Assembly: GCA_015680685.1 (NCBI GenBank)
Contig: MNCI01011880.1
Coordinates: 314,378 to 378,377 of the forward strand
DNA from: Gnetum montanum
Lineage: Eukaryota > Streptophyta > Gnetopsida > Gnetales > Gnetaceae
Direction: 5' to 3'
DNA: 64,000 nucleotides
The translations under genes were made by a program, and so were the position numbers. The notes below the pieces were generated by a model. That model was given only the letters and a program-made list of their open reading frames with translations, was not told the DNA's origin and searched no databases. This document shows, piece after piece, positions 23,277 through 34,362 of the stretch. Each line of letters opens with the position of its first letter. Positions within the stretch are counted from its first letter, which is position 1.

Positions 23277-25624
23277 TTGGTTTGTGAGCTGAATCCCAGA
23301 TCTTGGGATCACCTGTGCTCTAAATCTGATCTCTTGTTCTTTAGCTACACGAATCTCGCAAAATCGCTTCAAATCGACTACATCATTTTCAATCACCTTC
23401 AGTCTCGTAAAGAACCATCATTTTATCACCCAAATATCATGAAAATTTTTACTGATCAAGTAAGTCCCTGTCTGATCGACAAGATCATTCAGGGCACCTT
23501 GGATTCATTTTTTCTCCAGCACGGTCCTCGCACGGATCTGGGGTTAGAACTATGTACATGGATTTTCGTTTGGTATTTCCAACGATTGACGTTTTTCGTC
23601 GTTACAACCCCCATGATGGCCAAACCTCATTCTCCACCTATGTAGCCAGGAAAAGTGTCATCCTAATGGGCAAGTACATATCCAACCTTCCCTATCTATA
23701 TTGTACAGAGATCCAAAGGTGATTCAAGGAGAAAAAGGCAAGGAAGCCAACACTTCCATTCCCTTGCCTAATTAAAAGCTATGTAAATGCACTAGAATCC
23801 TGGGGTACACAAATGATGTTCACAAAAAGGCTTAGAACACATTCTTCGTAGAGTTGCTCAAACCTATAGCACAAGGAAAGACCTTGGTGAAGAACAAGAA
23901 CTGGAGAAGGAAGCCAAACCAGAACGAGAGCCTGAATAGCACCCTAAAACACAAGCTTCATTATTGTTGTCACCGCAAGATTATAGACCCTTAATGAGCC
24001 ACCTGCAGAAAATTTTTAAGACACTCGACTGCAAAAGTAGGGAAGAATCCAGCCATTTCAGACTCTTGGATGAGGTATAGCCCACTATTTCAACTAATTC
24101 AACAAGAGGGTAGATCTCACTACAATCAGGAGGAGAATCCTAGTGGTCTAAAAAAATCTATGGTAATGCAACACCATGATGCAACAGGCATAGCTGAAGT
24201 GATTACAAACCACATTAAAGAATCATTGAATGTACTTGTTGTGCCCCCAGTAAATCTAATTGGGACTAGAGATGCACAAATACTTGCTAGGACTTCGATG
24301 ACTCCTGCAACACATGAGGATGTATTACATCAATTGCTATAGACAAGGCAAGTGATTACCACTTTATTTGACATTCCCAATGATGTCACTATAGCACAAT
24401 CAAACCTCATCACCACTAAAGGGAAATTGGTCATGGTAGAGACTAGGGAGGAACACATAGAAGTAGAAGTACAATAGTTATAATAAGAGATGGTTGCTTT
24501 GAAAGCCAAAAGATGGGATTCTACTCAATTTATTATGCTTGACTAGGTAGAGCAATTTAGAATAGAGCATATGATCAAGTTGACTAAAGAAAATAAAGTT
24601 GTTGAGAAAAACAAAGAGACATCAATCTAGAATGCCTCTATTGCTTCTGCACAATCCCATGCTTACAAAAAGGCATTGATTGACACTCAGGAAGAGAATA
24701 AACAGCTCGTTATAGAAAACTCAAGGTTGACCACCATTGAACAACAAAAGAATATTTTAGAAGAAAGCTTCCATCAATTGAGAGAACAACTAATGAGGAT
24801 CAACCAAGATATCAACAAATTAGCTAGAGAAAATAAAACCCTCTCAATGGAGAAGGTCCATGCTATTTGACAAAAGTCAACAATTGAAATTAGCGCATAG
24901 CAAAATGAGACCAAGAAACATGAAAAGCTAAAGGAACACTTCCGTGACCAAATAGGCATGTATAAGCAAATAAATGTAAAGTAAATCCAAATGGCTAAAG
25001 TCGATATTATAGCCATGTCAGCATGAAATCCCAATTGGCAACCCATCTTAGATAGCTATGCTATGGTCCATTAGCAGAAGTGAAAAATAAAGACCTACAA
25101 ATTAAGGATCTAAAAGAGTACATGGCGTTGGCTAACCTCAGATATGCCAACCTTGCCATGGTAACAGTAGGCTAGCCTAGAAGCAAGCTGAAGAAGGGTA
25201 GCAACCACTTATGCATTATATGAGAAAGAGTTTGTGGATATAAAAGATGCTTTGCAAAAGCTCCATGTGGCAAACTTAGAATTGAAGGTGGTTAAAGCTA
25301 ACTACCATGGATAGAAGGATGTTGCCTTAGACCTAGCTAGGAGATTAACAAATTATCAATAATTAAGAAAAAAAACTAGGGCCTTTGAGGAAGAACAACA
25401 ATAGTTTACGACTCAGTATGTGAAGGCCAACAAGATGTTCCCGCAACTGCCATGTCCTTAGGACATATCACCTCCAACCCACATTAGTTCAGTAGCCTAG
25501 ACAATACACAACATAAGAACAGAAGAGGAGAAGTTGCAAGCATTGCTTGATCTCTACCAATTTCATAAGCCTAGAGACAAAGGAAAGCGCCCAATGAAGG
25601 AGCCACCACCACCAGGAACTACAT
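23277..25624 (+). pseudogene. Decayed second ORF of element D (coiled-coil protein)
   Basis: Reads through several frames and stops. The early part carries 'YMDFRLVFPTIDVF' and 'MGKYISNLPYL' and then 'LPFPCLIKSYVNALESWG' (23.55-23.81 kb). The last resembles the 'LPFPxLI' region of the putative plant transposon protein domain found in Athila-type elements. The later part is rich in Lys, Glu, Gln and Asn with heptad-like leucines (for example 24676-24870) and is predicted coiled coil. It ends KGKRPMKEPPPPGTT and a stop at 25622-25624, just 186 bp before the purine tract. Elements A/B and C end their second ORF with the same tail, so this was a real protein. Function unknown. Confidence 0.6.
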
Positions 25625-25810
25625 GAGCTTTCCTAGTTGTGTGTCTTGTAATATTGTGTTCCACTTTTGTACTACACCATTACGGCATGTATAAGTCCAT
25701 TTGTTTGTTTTGTTTGATGTTTAAGTCAATCAATAATTCCATACCTTCCCAATATTTTGTAAAGAACTTGTTCCTCATTTTATTTAACTTGAGGATAAGT
25801 TTTCATTCAG

Positions 25811-25821
25811 GCGTGGGGGTT
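25811..25821 (+). other. Polypurine tract of element D
   Basis: 'gcgtgggggtt' directly before the 3' LTR. The same 'gtgggggta' abuts the LTRs of A/B (28404, reverse) and C (37121, reverse). Confidence 0.8.
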
Positions 25822-26726
25822 TGATGAGGCATGAATTGGTCGGCTCCAATATCAGATACTCGATATTGGATATCTAATATCAAGGTTCTGATATTGAATA
25901 CATGATATTGGATCCCAAGAAACAATGTTAGATATCTGATATCACCTCTTTCGTGCTAGCATATAAATACAACACTTGGGTGCACAGTTGAGATATAGAC
26001 AAAATAGTTTTAGTTCTTAGTTTTTAATAGTATTTCTTAGATTTCTACATTCAAGTTCTATTATTCCCTATGCATGCACGCAATGTGATGTTTGTAATCA
26101 TACAACACCTTTGTTCGAGCATGACGTACTTGAACATGTTACATGATTGGAAATAAAGATCGAGATTGCTTCCATCATTGTTGCATTCACTTAGATTTAT
26201 TATTACTTTAATTATTTACTTATTTATTAATTTTATTTAGTTAATATTTCCATTTATTGCTATTTACTATTCCTATTATTAAGCGGAATGAGTACAACTT
26301 AATCATGAGCACTTAAGTGTAAGTACTTGGTAATCTAACAGTGTATAGTTTGGCACACCTAATGACGTATGTTTGGCAATCCCAACTATAGTTACATGAA
26401 GTCAAGGTATGTATGGATGATTAGGAATGGATACTTATTGCATGCAAGCGAGTTTAGGTTTTACTTTCCATTGTTCATTGGCTTAATTAATTTATCTCTT
26501 TATTGTCATTAGGAGCAACATAGGAGTAAATAACATCATATGCCTCACTTTGGACCAAACCATACGTGACGAAGCTACCACTAGTCCAAGTGGGAAGAGA
26601 GTGAACTATGATAAAAGCATAATGATTTAGATGCCATAACTAGTCCCATCCAAAAAATTTGACTGGATTGTGCATGAATTCTTGTGATTCGTATGGTTTG
26701 GCGTAGGGATACCTTGCTGCTCATCA
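25822..26726 (+). repeat. 3' LTR of element D
   Basis: 905 bp, TGATGAGGC...TCATCA, followed by the TSD ATCAT. The GATATC-like motif array is longer than in the 5' LTR. Confidence 0.9.
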
Positions 26727-27227
26727 ATCATCTTCTTAGTATACCTGAAGAAATGTACTTCATACTTGTATAAGGACACCTCCACAAACGAAGTATCAAA
26801 ATACTTAGCATGTAGACATATATGGTCATTGCATCAATATAGCCTTTGATGTATTAATAATTATGAAATGAAGGGGCATGAAATGTCCAATCAAATACAA
26901 ACTTAGCCTACCACACATGAACCATGAATAGGAAAACAATGAACAAGAATGATTTTAATGTTGAAAAACATCTAAGCATTGATTGTTAGAAAAACAACTA
27001 AGTATAAATTACTAAAAACTAAATGAAGTATGGAATGGACTATGAGTGATAAAATAAAAACTAAGTATAAAATCTAAGTAAAAGAGCATAAAATATTAAA
27101 ATATTAAGACTATGATATGGGAAGAAGAGTCTCAATGCCTTCCTAAACAATAAATTGTTTTCTTAATGAGAAACAACAAAGTGTTTGCCTCCTAAAGAGG
27201 GCTAAAACTACAAGTGTTGATGAAAAA
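26727..27227. other. Spacer between element D and the JAZ duplication
   Basis: AT-rich, no gene or element recognised. It begins with the ATCAT target duplication of element D. Confidence 0.5.
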
Positions 27228-27549
27228 TGTAAGTAAATTGAAACTAATAATAGAAACCCAATTTGCAAGAAAAGTGTGTATTTTGAGAGTGGAATTGAAC
27301 CTAATTCTTGTTACTTTTATGATCATGAAGGACATCTGTTTAATACTCTTCATTTTCATCTAAGAAAAAGCTAAGAAAAAGATAAAAATCATATTAATGT
27401 TAATGATAAGAATGATCATAGAGCAATAAAGAAATATGAGAAGACATGTGGATATCATTAGTTTTATTGCAAGAAATATCATTAAGTTTGGATAGATAGC
27501 TCATAAGGCAAATTATTTCTTATCAAATGGTTAAATCAAAGATTAAAAC
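27228..27549 (+). repeat. Left part of JAZ duplication copy 1, cut off by element insertion
   Basis: It matches 46537-46863 closely ('ataatagaaacccaatttgc', 'gaattgaacctaattctt', 'aaagataaaaatcatattaatg'). The match resumes at 44385 after the inserted block. The last five bases AAAAC are the target site. Confidence 0.85.
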
Positions 27550-28403
27550 TGATGAGCAGCGAGGCGCCCCTACGCTTAACCATATGAATATGAGCATCTA
27601 TGCGTGATTCGATCGAACTTCGCAAGTGGACTAGTTATGGTACTTAGAAATTTACACGTTGATCACAATTCGTTGTCTTCCCACCTAGACTAGTATTTGC
27701 TTTGTCACATATGGTTTAGTCCACAGTGAGGTGTATGATGTGATTTCTAACACTAGGCTACTCCTAGAGACAATAGAAATAATCTTGATTAAATTAATAA
27801 GTAATATGAAGTAAAATCTAAACTAGCCTAAGTGCGATAAGCATCCATCCTTAATCATCCGTATGCATCTTGGACTTCCTGTACTAATTCTAGGATTACC
27901 AAGCGCACATGACTTGAAGCACTACTAGATATGCTACTGGGTTACCAAGTAGTTACACTTAAATGTTTGTGATTAAGACGTACTCATTCTGCATTAACAA
28001 CAAGAATAGTAAATGATGATAAAGAAGTATTAACTAAGAAAGCAATAGATAATAATTAACAATTAAATAATTAAAAACTAAGTGAATGTTGCAATGATGG
28101 AGTAATCTTGATCTTTATTGTTGATTATGTGTGTGTCCAAGTACATCACACTCGAACAAAGGTTCTGTACAATTACAAACATCACACTATGGGCATGCAC
28201 TTAGGAAAAGGAACTGAAAACTAACAAAAAGACTTGACCCTAAAACTTACTAAGACTCCCCTTTCCTTTGCACCTGAGTGTTATATTTATAGGTCGACAC
28301 AGGAATCACGATATCGTGTATTCGATATTGTTATCCAAGCTATGATATCGCATACCTAATATTGGGTATCTGATATTGGGGCCTGGCAAACCACGATTCA
28401 TCA
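27550..28403 (-). repeat. 3' LTR of outer element A (left end of block)
   Basis: 854 bp; plus strand begins TGATGAGCAG and ends GATTCATCA. Next to it, read on the minus strand, is the purine tract 'gtcgtgggggta' (28404-28415). Closest to the LTR at 43516 (shared 'ttctaacactaggctactcc', 'taataagtaatatgaagt'). Confidence 0.85.
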
Positions 28404-28599
28404 TACCCCCACGACTGAATAACAACTCGTCCTCAAGTCAAATAATCAAAATGAGAATGAGTTCATTTAATTACATAATGGATAGGTTTGGGATTATGGA
28501 CTAACTATGAATTATTTCATGTCGTAGTGTGGAATTAAATAAAATAAAATTAGAACACCAACACATAATACAAAAGACAAAATTGTTGAAACTCATGTG

Positions 28600-29640
28600 G
28601 TTCCTGGTGATGCTGACTCCTCCATGCCCCTTTTTCCCTTTTCTTGTGCTTCAGGCTTTGGACATGGATATCTCTAAAGGAGCACCTAAAGATTTTCTTC
28701 TTTAGTTTGGGAATCATGTGTCATCCATGCTAATGTTCCAATATTTGTCGAGCTCCCATGGACACAGCAGTTGCGAAAACATTTAATTGGCTTTGATGCA
28801 TCAAGCCATAAACAATCGTTGTTCCTCTTCATAGGCTCTAGCTTTGCCTCTACATTCTTAATAATCCGTGAGCCATCAAGCCAAATCTTCTGTAACATCT
28901 TTCTAACCTTGGTAGCTAACTTTGACCATCTCTAACTCAGAATTTGCTACCTCTAATTTCTGTAGTGTTTTTTTATGTTCAACAATTTCTGCTTCATATT
29001 TGGTGTAGGTGACAGCTACCTATTTCTCCAACTCTATCCTTGGTTGTCCTGCTATTAACATGGCTAAGTTGGCATACTGCAAGTTTTCCAACTCCATGTA
29101 TTCAGTGAGATCCTGGTGCATCCTAGCGCTGCATGATCACTACTGTGGCATCTTTACCAGTTTCTAATTGCACTTGAAAAGATGCAACATTTCCAAATAT
29201 CTGTTGTGACCAATGTGATTCCCTTCCTCCTATTTGTATAGGAACCTCATCCCATGCATGATCAATTGAGATCATGGACTGTATGACATCATTAATTATC
29301 TTGAAGAGATTAGCCTCATCATGACTTCACCGACTGACCATCTCTACAATGGCTCTGAGATGGCTCATTGATGGTTGATAATCTTACGACGGTGGTGGCA
29401 ATTGGTCCTACTGGCCTATGGGTTGCATGTTGGGCCCTGCCTCCTATTGTTGACTAGGCCTCATGTTTGGAAGTTGGCTAGGCCCTACTATTTGAGGTAC
29501 AGTCGACCTAACCATCTGCTCTTGCTCAAGCTCTAGTGTTTCACTAGCATCTTTCCTTCATGCTGGTGACTTCAGTAATTTAGCATAGGAGACATTTTGA
29601 GCTTTCTAGGGATGTCATTAGTGTACCCCAAAATTCCAGC
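28600..29640 (-). pseudogene. Decayed second ORF of element A/B
   Basis: On the minus strand the last codons read EKGKRGMEESASPGTT and a stop at about 28604, the same tail as in D and C. Upstream the sequence is rich in Glu, Lys, Gln codons but interrupted by many stops. A 70-codon open piece at 28686-28898 is in a non-conserved frame. Position and tail identify it as the coiled-coil second ORF. Confidence 0.55.
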
Positions 29641-29649
29641 ATGCTAGCA

Positions 29650-31030
29650 TAGCTTCCTGATTAGACAGGAGAATTTAAAAGATTTAGTGTAATTTCAAAT
29701 AGACCTAAAGGCACCAAAAGTGTACTGAAGTGGAATTTGAAAATGAAATTCATAAATAGGATGAGGAAAAAGGACATGTTGTGGTGCATAAAAACGTTGG
29801 AATTTAAAATAATGATAAAGGAAAAGATTATTGTGGCAATGTAATACTTGAAGGGTATAAGATGAGATGGTGATGTGCAAAGAGTGCAAATTACAAAAGT
29901 TACGCAAGTGGGTCCTCCCCAAAGCAGGTTCCTACCTATCATGTCCTTATGTAACCACACCTGAAAATGTCCATAGGCACTAAAAGGGTTAAATGTAATC
30001 TACACTAGTGCAAAAAAACACACACATGTAAATATCACTATGATGAGGTATGAATTCTATGCTACATAAGACATAAGTCAAAAAAATACATGAACAGCAA
30101 CATGAAACAAATCATAGAAGGGATTACAGAGATTGGGACATGAGGTAACTGACCCTGGGCATAATGAATCCTGAGTGTAGGGCATGATTAATGTGTCATT
30201 AGCCCATTTCTCCAACATCAAGACCAAGTCCATTCCTCTGATCAGTGACATTGCATTATTTCATCTAATGATGGACAACCATAAGAGCACCATGACAGCA
30301 AGGTGTACGATCACTTGGTGTTTTTTCCAAGGGAGGAGTGATTTAGAATTTCTCTGCGGCACATTTTTCTTGGTCTTTTCTTTGATGTTTTCTTTTCTTT
30401 TCTTTACTTTTCTCCTTTTTTTCTTTTCTCTTTTTCTTTTTTGTTGTAGTCACTTTGACACTTTGTCCTTTCCAACAGTGAACCAGAGAAGCTACCAACC
30501 TTCAAGCATGGGCGCACATCTTTCCAGTGGGATCTCCAAAACAAGATTGAGTTTCTTTATTGAGTGCCTTTATTACTGTTACTTCCATTTTTTGTTAGAT
30601 ATACAAGGATCTTAGTACAACCAGGCTGCATGATAGCACCTGCAGATGTCACTAAAGAGAATGCACAAGTCCCCTTGATGTCACACCCTGGCCATTCCCT
30701 CTTAGTCCATCATTCTTTGCTCGGGGTATAATGTGCACAAAATTGCTTTAAGTTTTAATGATGACAAGAATATCATTGTACCCAGAGTAGAACCTCTTAT
30801 TAATAGGATGGGTGGGTGGATGTTGTGGGCTCATTGTTCAAATAATTAATCTCTTGAGATTTGATAGCATAGAACAACACCTCAACCGACGAGTCACATA
30901 AGTATTTTATTCACCAATGAGATTACCATAAAAAAATAAAATGACAAATTGAAAAACAAGAAATTAGAAAACAAATAATTGAAAAAAAAATTGTAAAACC
31001 AAAGAAAAGGAAAAACATTTATCAATTCTA
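29650..31030 (-). other. Conserved noncoding block of element A/B
   Basis: The reverse strand aligns with 20.8-22.0 kb of element D ('gggtgtgacatcaaggggactt', 'gtatatctaaca', 'tcctccccaaagcaggt' on the plus strand). A T-rich run with repeated 'cttttcttt' lies at 30360-30450. No gene. Confidence 0.65.
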
Positions 31031-31039
31031 CCTATTAGA

Positions 31040-33367
31040 ATGGGGGGTATCCCCTATAACTAAACTTTTGATCATGGAGAGAATTAATAAATGAAAGGTT
31101 TGGATCCATGCATGTTGGAAATATTGGGACCCAGTCATATCTAAACCACTGGTGTCTTTTGATGTGGTGGTTAGAATGTACCCAAATTGGGGTTCACATA
31201 CTTGATTAAAGTAGGCATAGTGGGGCAAATTATCAGATGTAGTCATGTGATAAGGAGTTGACCCACTACGGCACCCATGATTATAAGCTGGTATGCAAGG
31301 ATCAATATGTCTCCCTACATGGTTATATTCATTGGACTACATGGTTGCCAGAGTGTTGATTGGTGGCCTAGATAAAGTAACAAGAGGTGTTGAGTTCAAA
31401 GTAGAATATGCATCACAGCGTTGGACTTGTGCTGAGTTGGTGGATGCAGTAGTTCTAGAACCATGTTGTCTCTTTCTACGATCATGCCTAAAGAAAGGAT
31501 GCTTCCAACGTTGTGAAGGACCTCCATTGTTGTTGATAGTAGCAGCACAAGTAATGTTCATGGGTTGGTGCTGTAGTGCCAAACCTTCTAGCATAACTGG
31601 CGGTGATGTAGAAGGAGGTGAATGATGAGAATATGGAGAGCGAGGAGAAGTGTAATAAACATGAGGTGGTGATCTTGTTGGAGAGGACATGGGTTGATAG
31701 TACTTAGGAGAATGATAACGATGTGATGAAATAGAGGATGTTAACATGATTGGAGAAATAGGATGCTAAACATAATAAGCGCTTGGATTCGGATGGTATG
31801 TAGGATGTGACTAGTTTGATGGTAGCCTCCCCCACGACTAGGGTTTTTGCCACTGTGGTTGGAACCAGTATTTCTATACAAAATCTGGATGTAACATTCC
31901 TCCCCAATGCTCATGTAAATGTGACAAGATTGGGCCTTGGCCCCTAGGGTGATCGTATAGACAAATGTCGCATTGATACGAGTGGTTTGCAGTTGAGCCC
32001 TTATCCCTATTTTCTTTAACCCTTTTTTCTGATTGTCGAGTGGTGTTCGGTCCTATTTCTCGATTTAGCATGGTTTCACCTCAAATAATGTTGGTATATT
32101 CTCTACATTTTTCCTATACCCATTTCATTATTTTATTGATCTTCACCTTAATTTCATCTAGTGATTGTAGTATCAACAAAGATGGTGATTCCACCTCCTT
32201 GAGATGAGTTGATTTCTTCTCTTCATGATCATGGACTTTTGCTATTTTGAGATTTTGGTCTTGTTGAAATCTTTCAACACTCTCCAATTTAGCTATTTCT
32301 CATTCTTCTTTTACTACCCACTTAATAAGCTCTTGGAATTGGTGGGTTCATAGCTCATATAGTTGACCTGGGGCATACATGCCTAGGGTCTCTCTTGTTT
32401 CATTACGGAGCCCATCCATGATGTGATACAGTAGCCTCTTCTCAGAGAGCCCATGACCTGGGCAATTGTTTAACAATAAATAATATCTTTCTAAGGCCAT
32501 GTCCAAGGGTTCATGTTGCCCCTATTTCCACTCTTGGATTTATCTTCTCAAGGCTGATACTCTTGCATAGGTTTGATATCTTTCATTGAAGAGTTCTATC
32601 ATTGTCGACTAATGTCAAATTGATTTTGGTTTTAAAGACCTATACCATACTTTTGCATGGTTAATGAGTGTCATAGGAAAGAGCTTAAGTTTTTTCCATC
32701 CATTATCAATGTTGTTCCATGCACAGGCATCATAGAAGGCTTGTAAATGATGTTGCAGATCTAAATCATAGCCTCCTGAAAACTTGGAAAAGTTATTTAT
32801 GTCAAGCCTGGGTAGATAGCTTTCCTTACGATTCCTGCAGGATATTCGAGTAGCCTCTTGTATATGCATTACACTCTTAGTGGCCAGCAAGGGTTGATCA
32901 TCACTAGGTAGGTTATGAATTTACAAGTTGGGTTGATGTTGTCTTCATTCATGTTGGCATTTTTAACTTTACCCGTGGGCTTAATTTTTATTTCTACATC
33001 GATCCCTTGAAATACGATCATCCATTTCATGACCTGACGTTGAAGGAGCAAAGGAAGATAAAGAATTGAAAGACTCATCATGACTTTTGTAAGTCCCCCA
33101 ATCATCCCTAGATAAATTCTTGTTAAATATTGAGAAGGTCATAGTCCTTACGGGTCCCCTCATTCCATGGGATGTCACATCCTCGCTAGAGGTGCTAGAG
33201 TTGGATGAAAAGAGTCCTTGAGTATCATTAGGGTGCTCATGACCATAGGAGACCCTTGCATAAGATTGAGTACTCCTAACTTCATTTTCATCATCATGTA
33301 TTTCGTTGGTTCTCCAATGAATTGCCTCACTAGTTGTTGCATTGTCATAGTCTTGTGAGAGAGACAT
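31040..33367 (-). pseudogene. Decayed gag of element B
   Basis: Start MSLSQDYDNATTSEAIHWRTNE at 33367. The 128-aa open piece 32981-33367 includes 'SSNSSTSSEDVTSHG'. It is continued in other frames by the conserved 'PRLDINNFSKFSGGYD' and 'LFPMTLINHAKVWYRSLKP' (32615-32890), and a Pro/Ser/His-rich tail (31337-31747). The gag core lies at 32.1-32.7 kb. The knuckle reads CDICLYDHPRGQG, so its last Cys has become Gly. It has several frameshifts and is not functional. Confidence 0.8.
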
Positions 33368-33480
33368 TGTTATGAATTGTGTGTGACTTGTTGGTAATTA
33401 GTTCCTTTCTAAAAGATATATCGTCAGGGCTTCATTATAGCGATCTCAGATGATGTAACTATTCTAAATAACTAGCACCA

Positions 33481-33498
33481 TCCCCAACAACAACGCCA
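33481..33498 (-). other. Primer binding site of element B
   Basis: The reverse strand reads TGGCGTTGTTGTTGGGGA, one base inside the 5' LTR; 14 of 18 match the tRNA-Asp complement, all four differences C to T. Confidence 0.75.
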
Positions 33499-33499
33499 A

Positions 33500-34362
33500 T
33501 GATGAGTGGCAAGGTACCCCTACACTCAACCATATGAATACGAGCGTTCATGCACGATTCGATCGAACTTTGCAAATGCACTAGTTATGGTATTTAGATA
33601 GTTACACGTTGATCGTAGTTCACTATCTTCCCACCTAAACTAGTATTTACTTAGTCACGTATGGTTTAGTCTAGAGTGAGGCGAATGATGTGATCCTAAA
33701 CTAGTGCTACTCCTAGAGACAATGGAAAATAATCTTGCTTTAAGCTAATATGCAATAAGAAGCGAAATCTAAACTAGCCTAAGTGTAATGAGCATCCGTC
33801 CTTAATCATCCAAGTGCATCTTGGACCTCATGTACTACTTCTAGGATTACCAAGCACACATTACTTGAGCGCTCCTAGATATGCTACTAGGTTACCAAGT
33901 AGTTACCCTTAAATGTTTGTGATTAAGTCATAATTATTCCACATTTAACAATAGGAATAGTAAATAATGATAAAGAAATATTAACAAAGAAAACAATAAA
34001 TAAAAATTAACAATTAAAGTAATTAAAGGCTAAGTGAATTCTGCAATGATGGGGTAATCTTAATCTTTATTACCGATTATGTGCATGTCCAAGTATGTCA
34101 CACTCAAATAAATGTTCCATACAATTACAATCATCACACTACGGGCATGCACTAGAAAGAATGAAAACTAATTGAAAAATGACAAAAACACTCTATCCTA
34201 AGAATTAACAACTTTTTTTCCTTCCTGTGCACCCGAATGTTGTATTTATAGGCCTACACAGGAATCATGATATTGTGTACTCAATATCATTACCTAGGCT
34301 ATGATATCGCATACTCGATATCGAGGATCTGATATTAGAGCCTAGCAAACCATGCTTCATCA
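33500..34362 (-). repeat. 5' LTR of element B
   Basis: 863 bp; plus strand TGATGAGTGG...TTCATCA. On its right it joins the sequence 'acaaatgagattacc', which corresponds to an internal position of A/B near 30918, so B was inserted into A there. No matching TSD is left on the other side. Confidence 0.8.

Larger units (their letters stand above)
17372..26726 (+). mobile_element. Full-length non-autonomous LTR element D (gag plus coiled-coil ORF, no pol seen)
   Basis: 9355 bp bounded by the 5-bp target duplication ATCAT (17367-17371 and 26727-26731). LTRs of 875 and 905 bp begin TGATGAG and end TCATCA. A tRNA-Asp-like primer site follows the 5' LTR and a purine tract 'gcgtgggggtt' precedes the 3' LTR. 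Inside, in order: decayed gag (18327-20750), a noncoding block shared with its relatives (20.8-22.0 kb), a segment with a GCGTAA array and TATA box (22.1-23.3 kb), and a second decayed ORF (23.3-25.62 kb). I found no protease, reverse transcriptase, RNase H or integrase. The structure fits the terminal-repeat-with-GAG class of non-autonomous Ty3/gypsy elements. LTR divergence is visible throughout, so the insertion is old. Confidence 0.85.

Noticed and set aside
30184-30615. 143-codon plus-strand frame with a hydrophobic Phe/Leu-rich segment
   Set aside because: It lies in the noncoding block of element A/B, the hydrophobic run comes from a T-rich repeat, and the frame is not kept in element C or D.
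31293-31625. 110-codon plus-strand frame
   Set aside because: Antisense shadow of the gag tail of element B; the related 34753 frame is the shadow of the element A gag.
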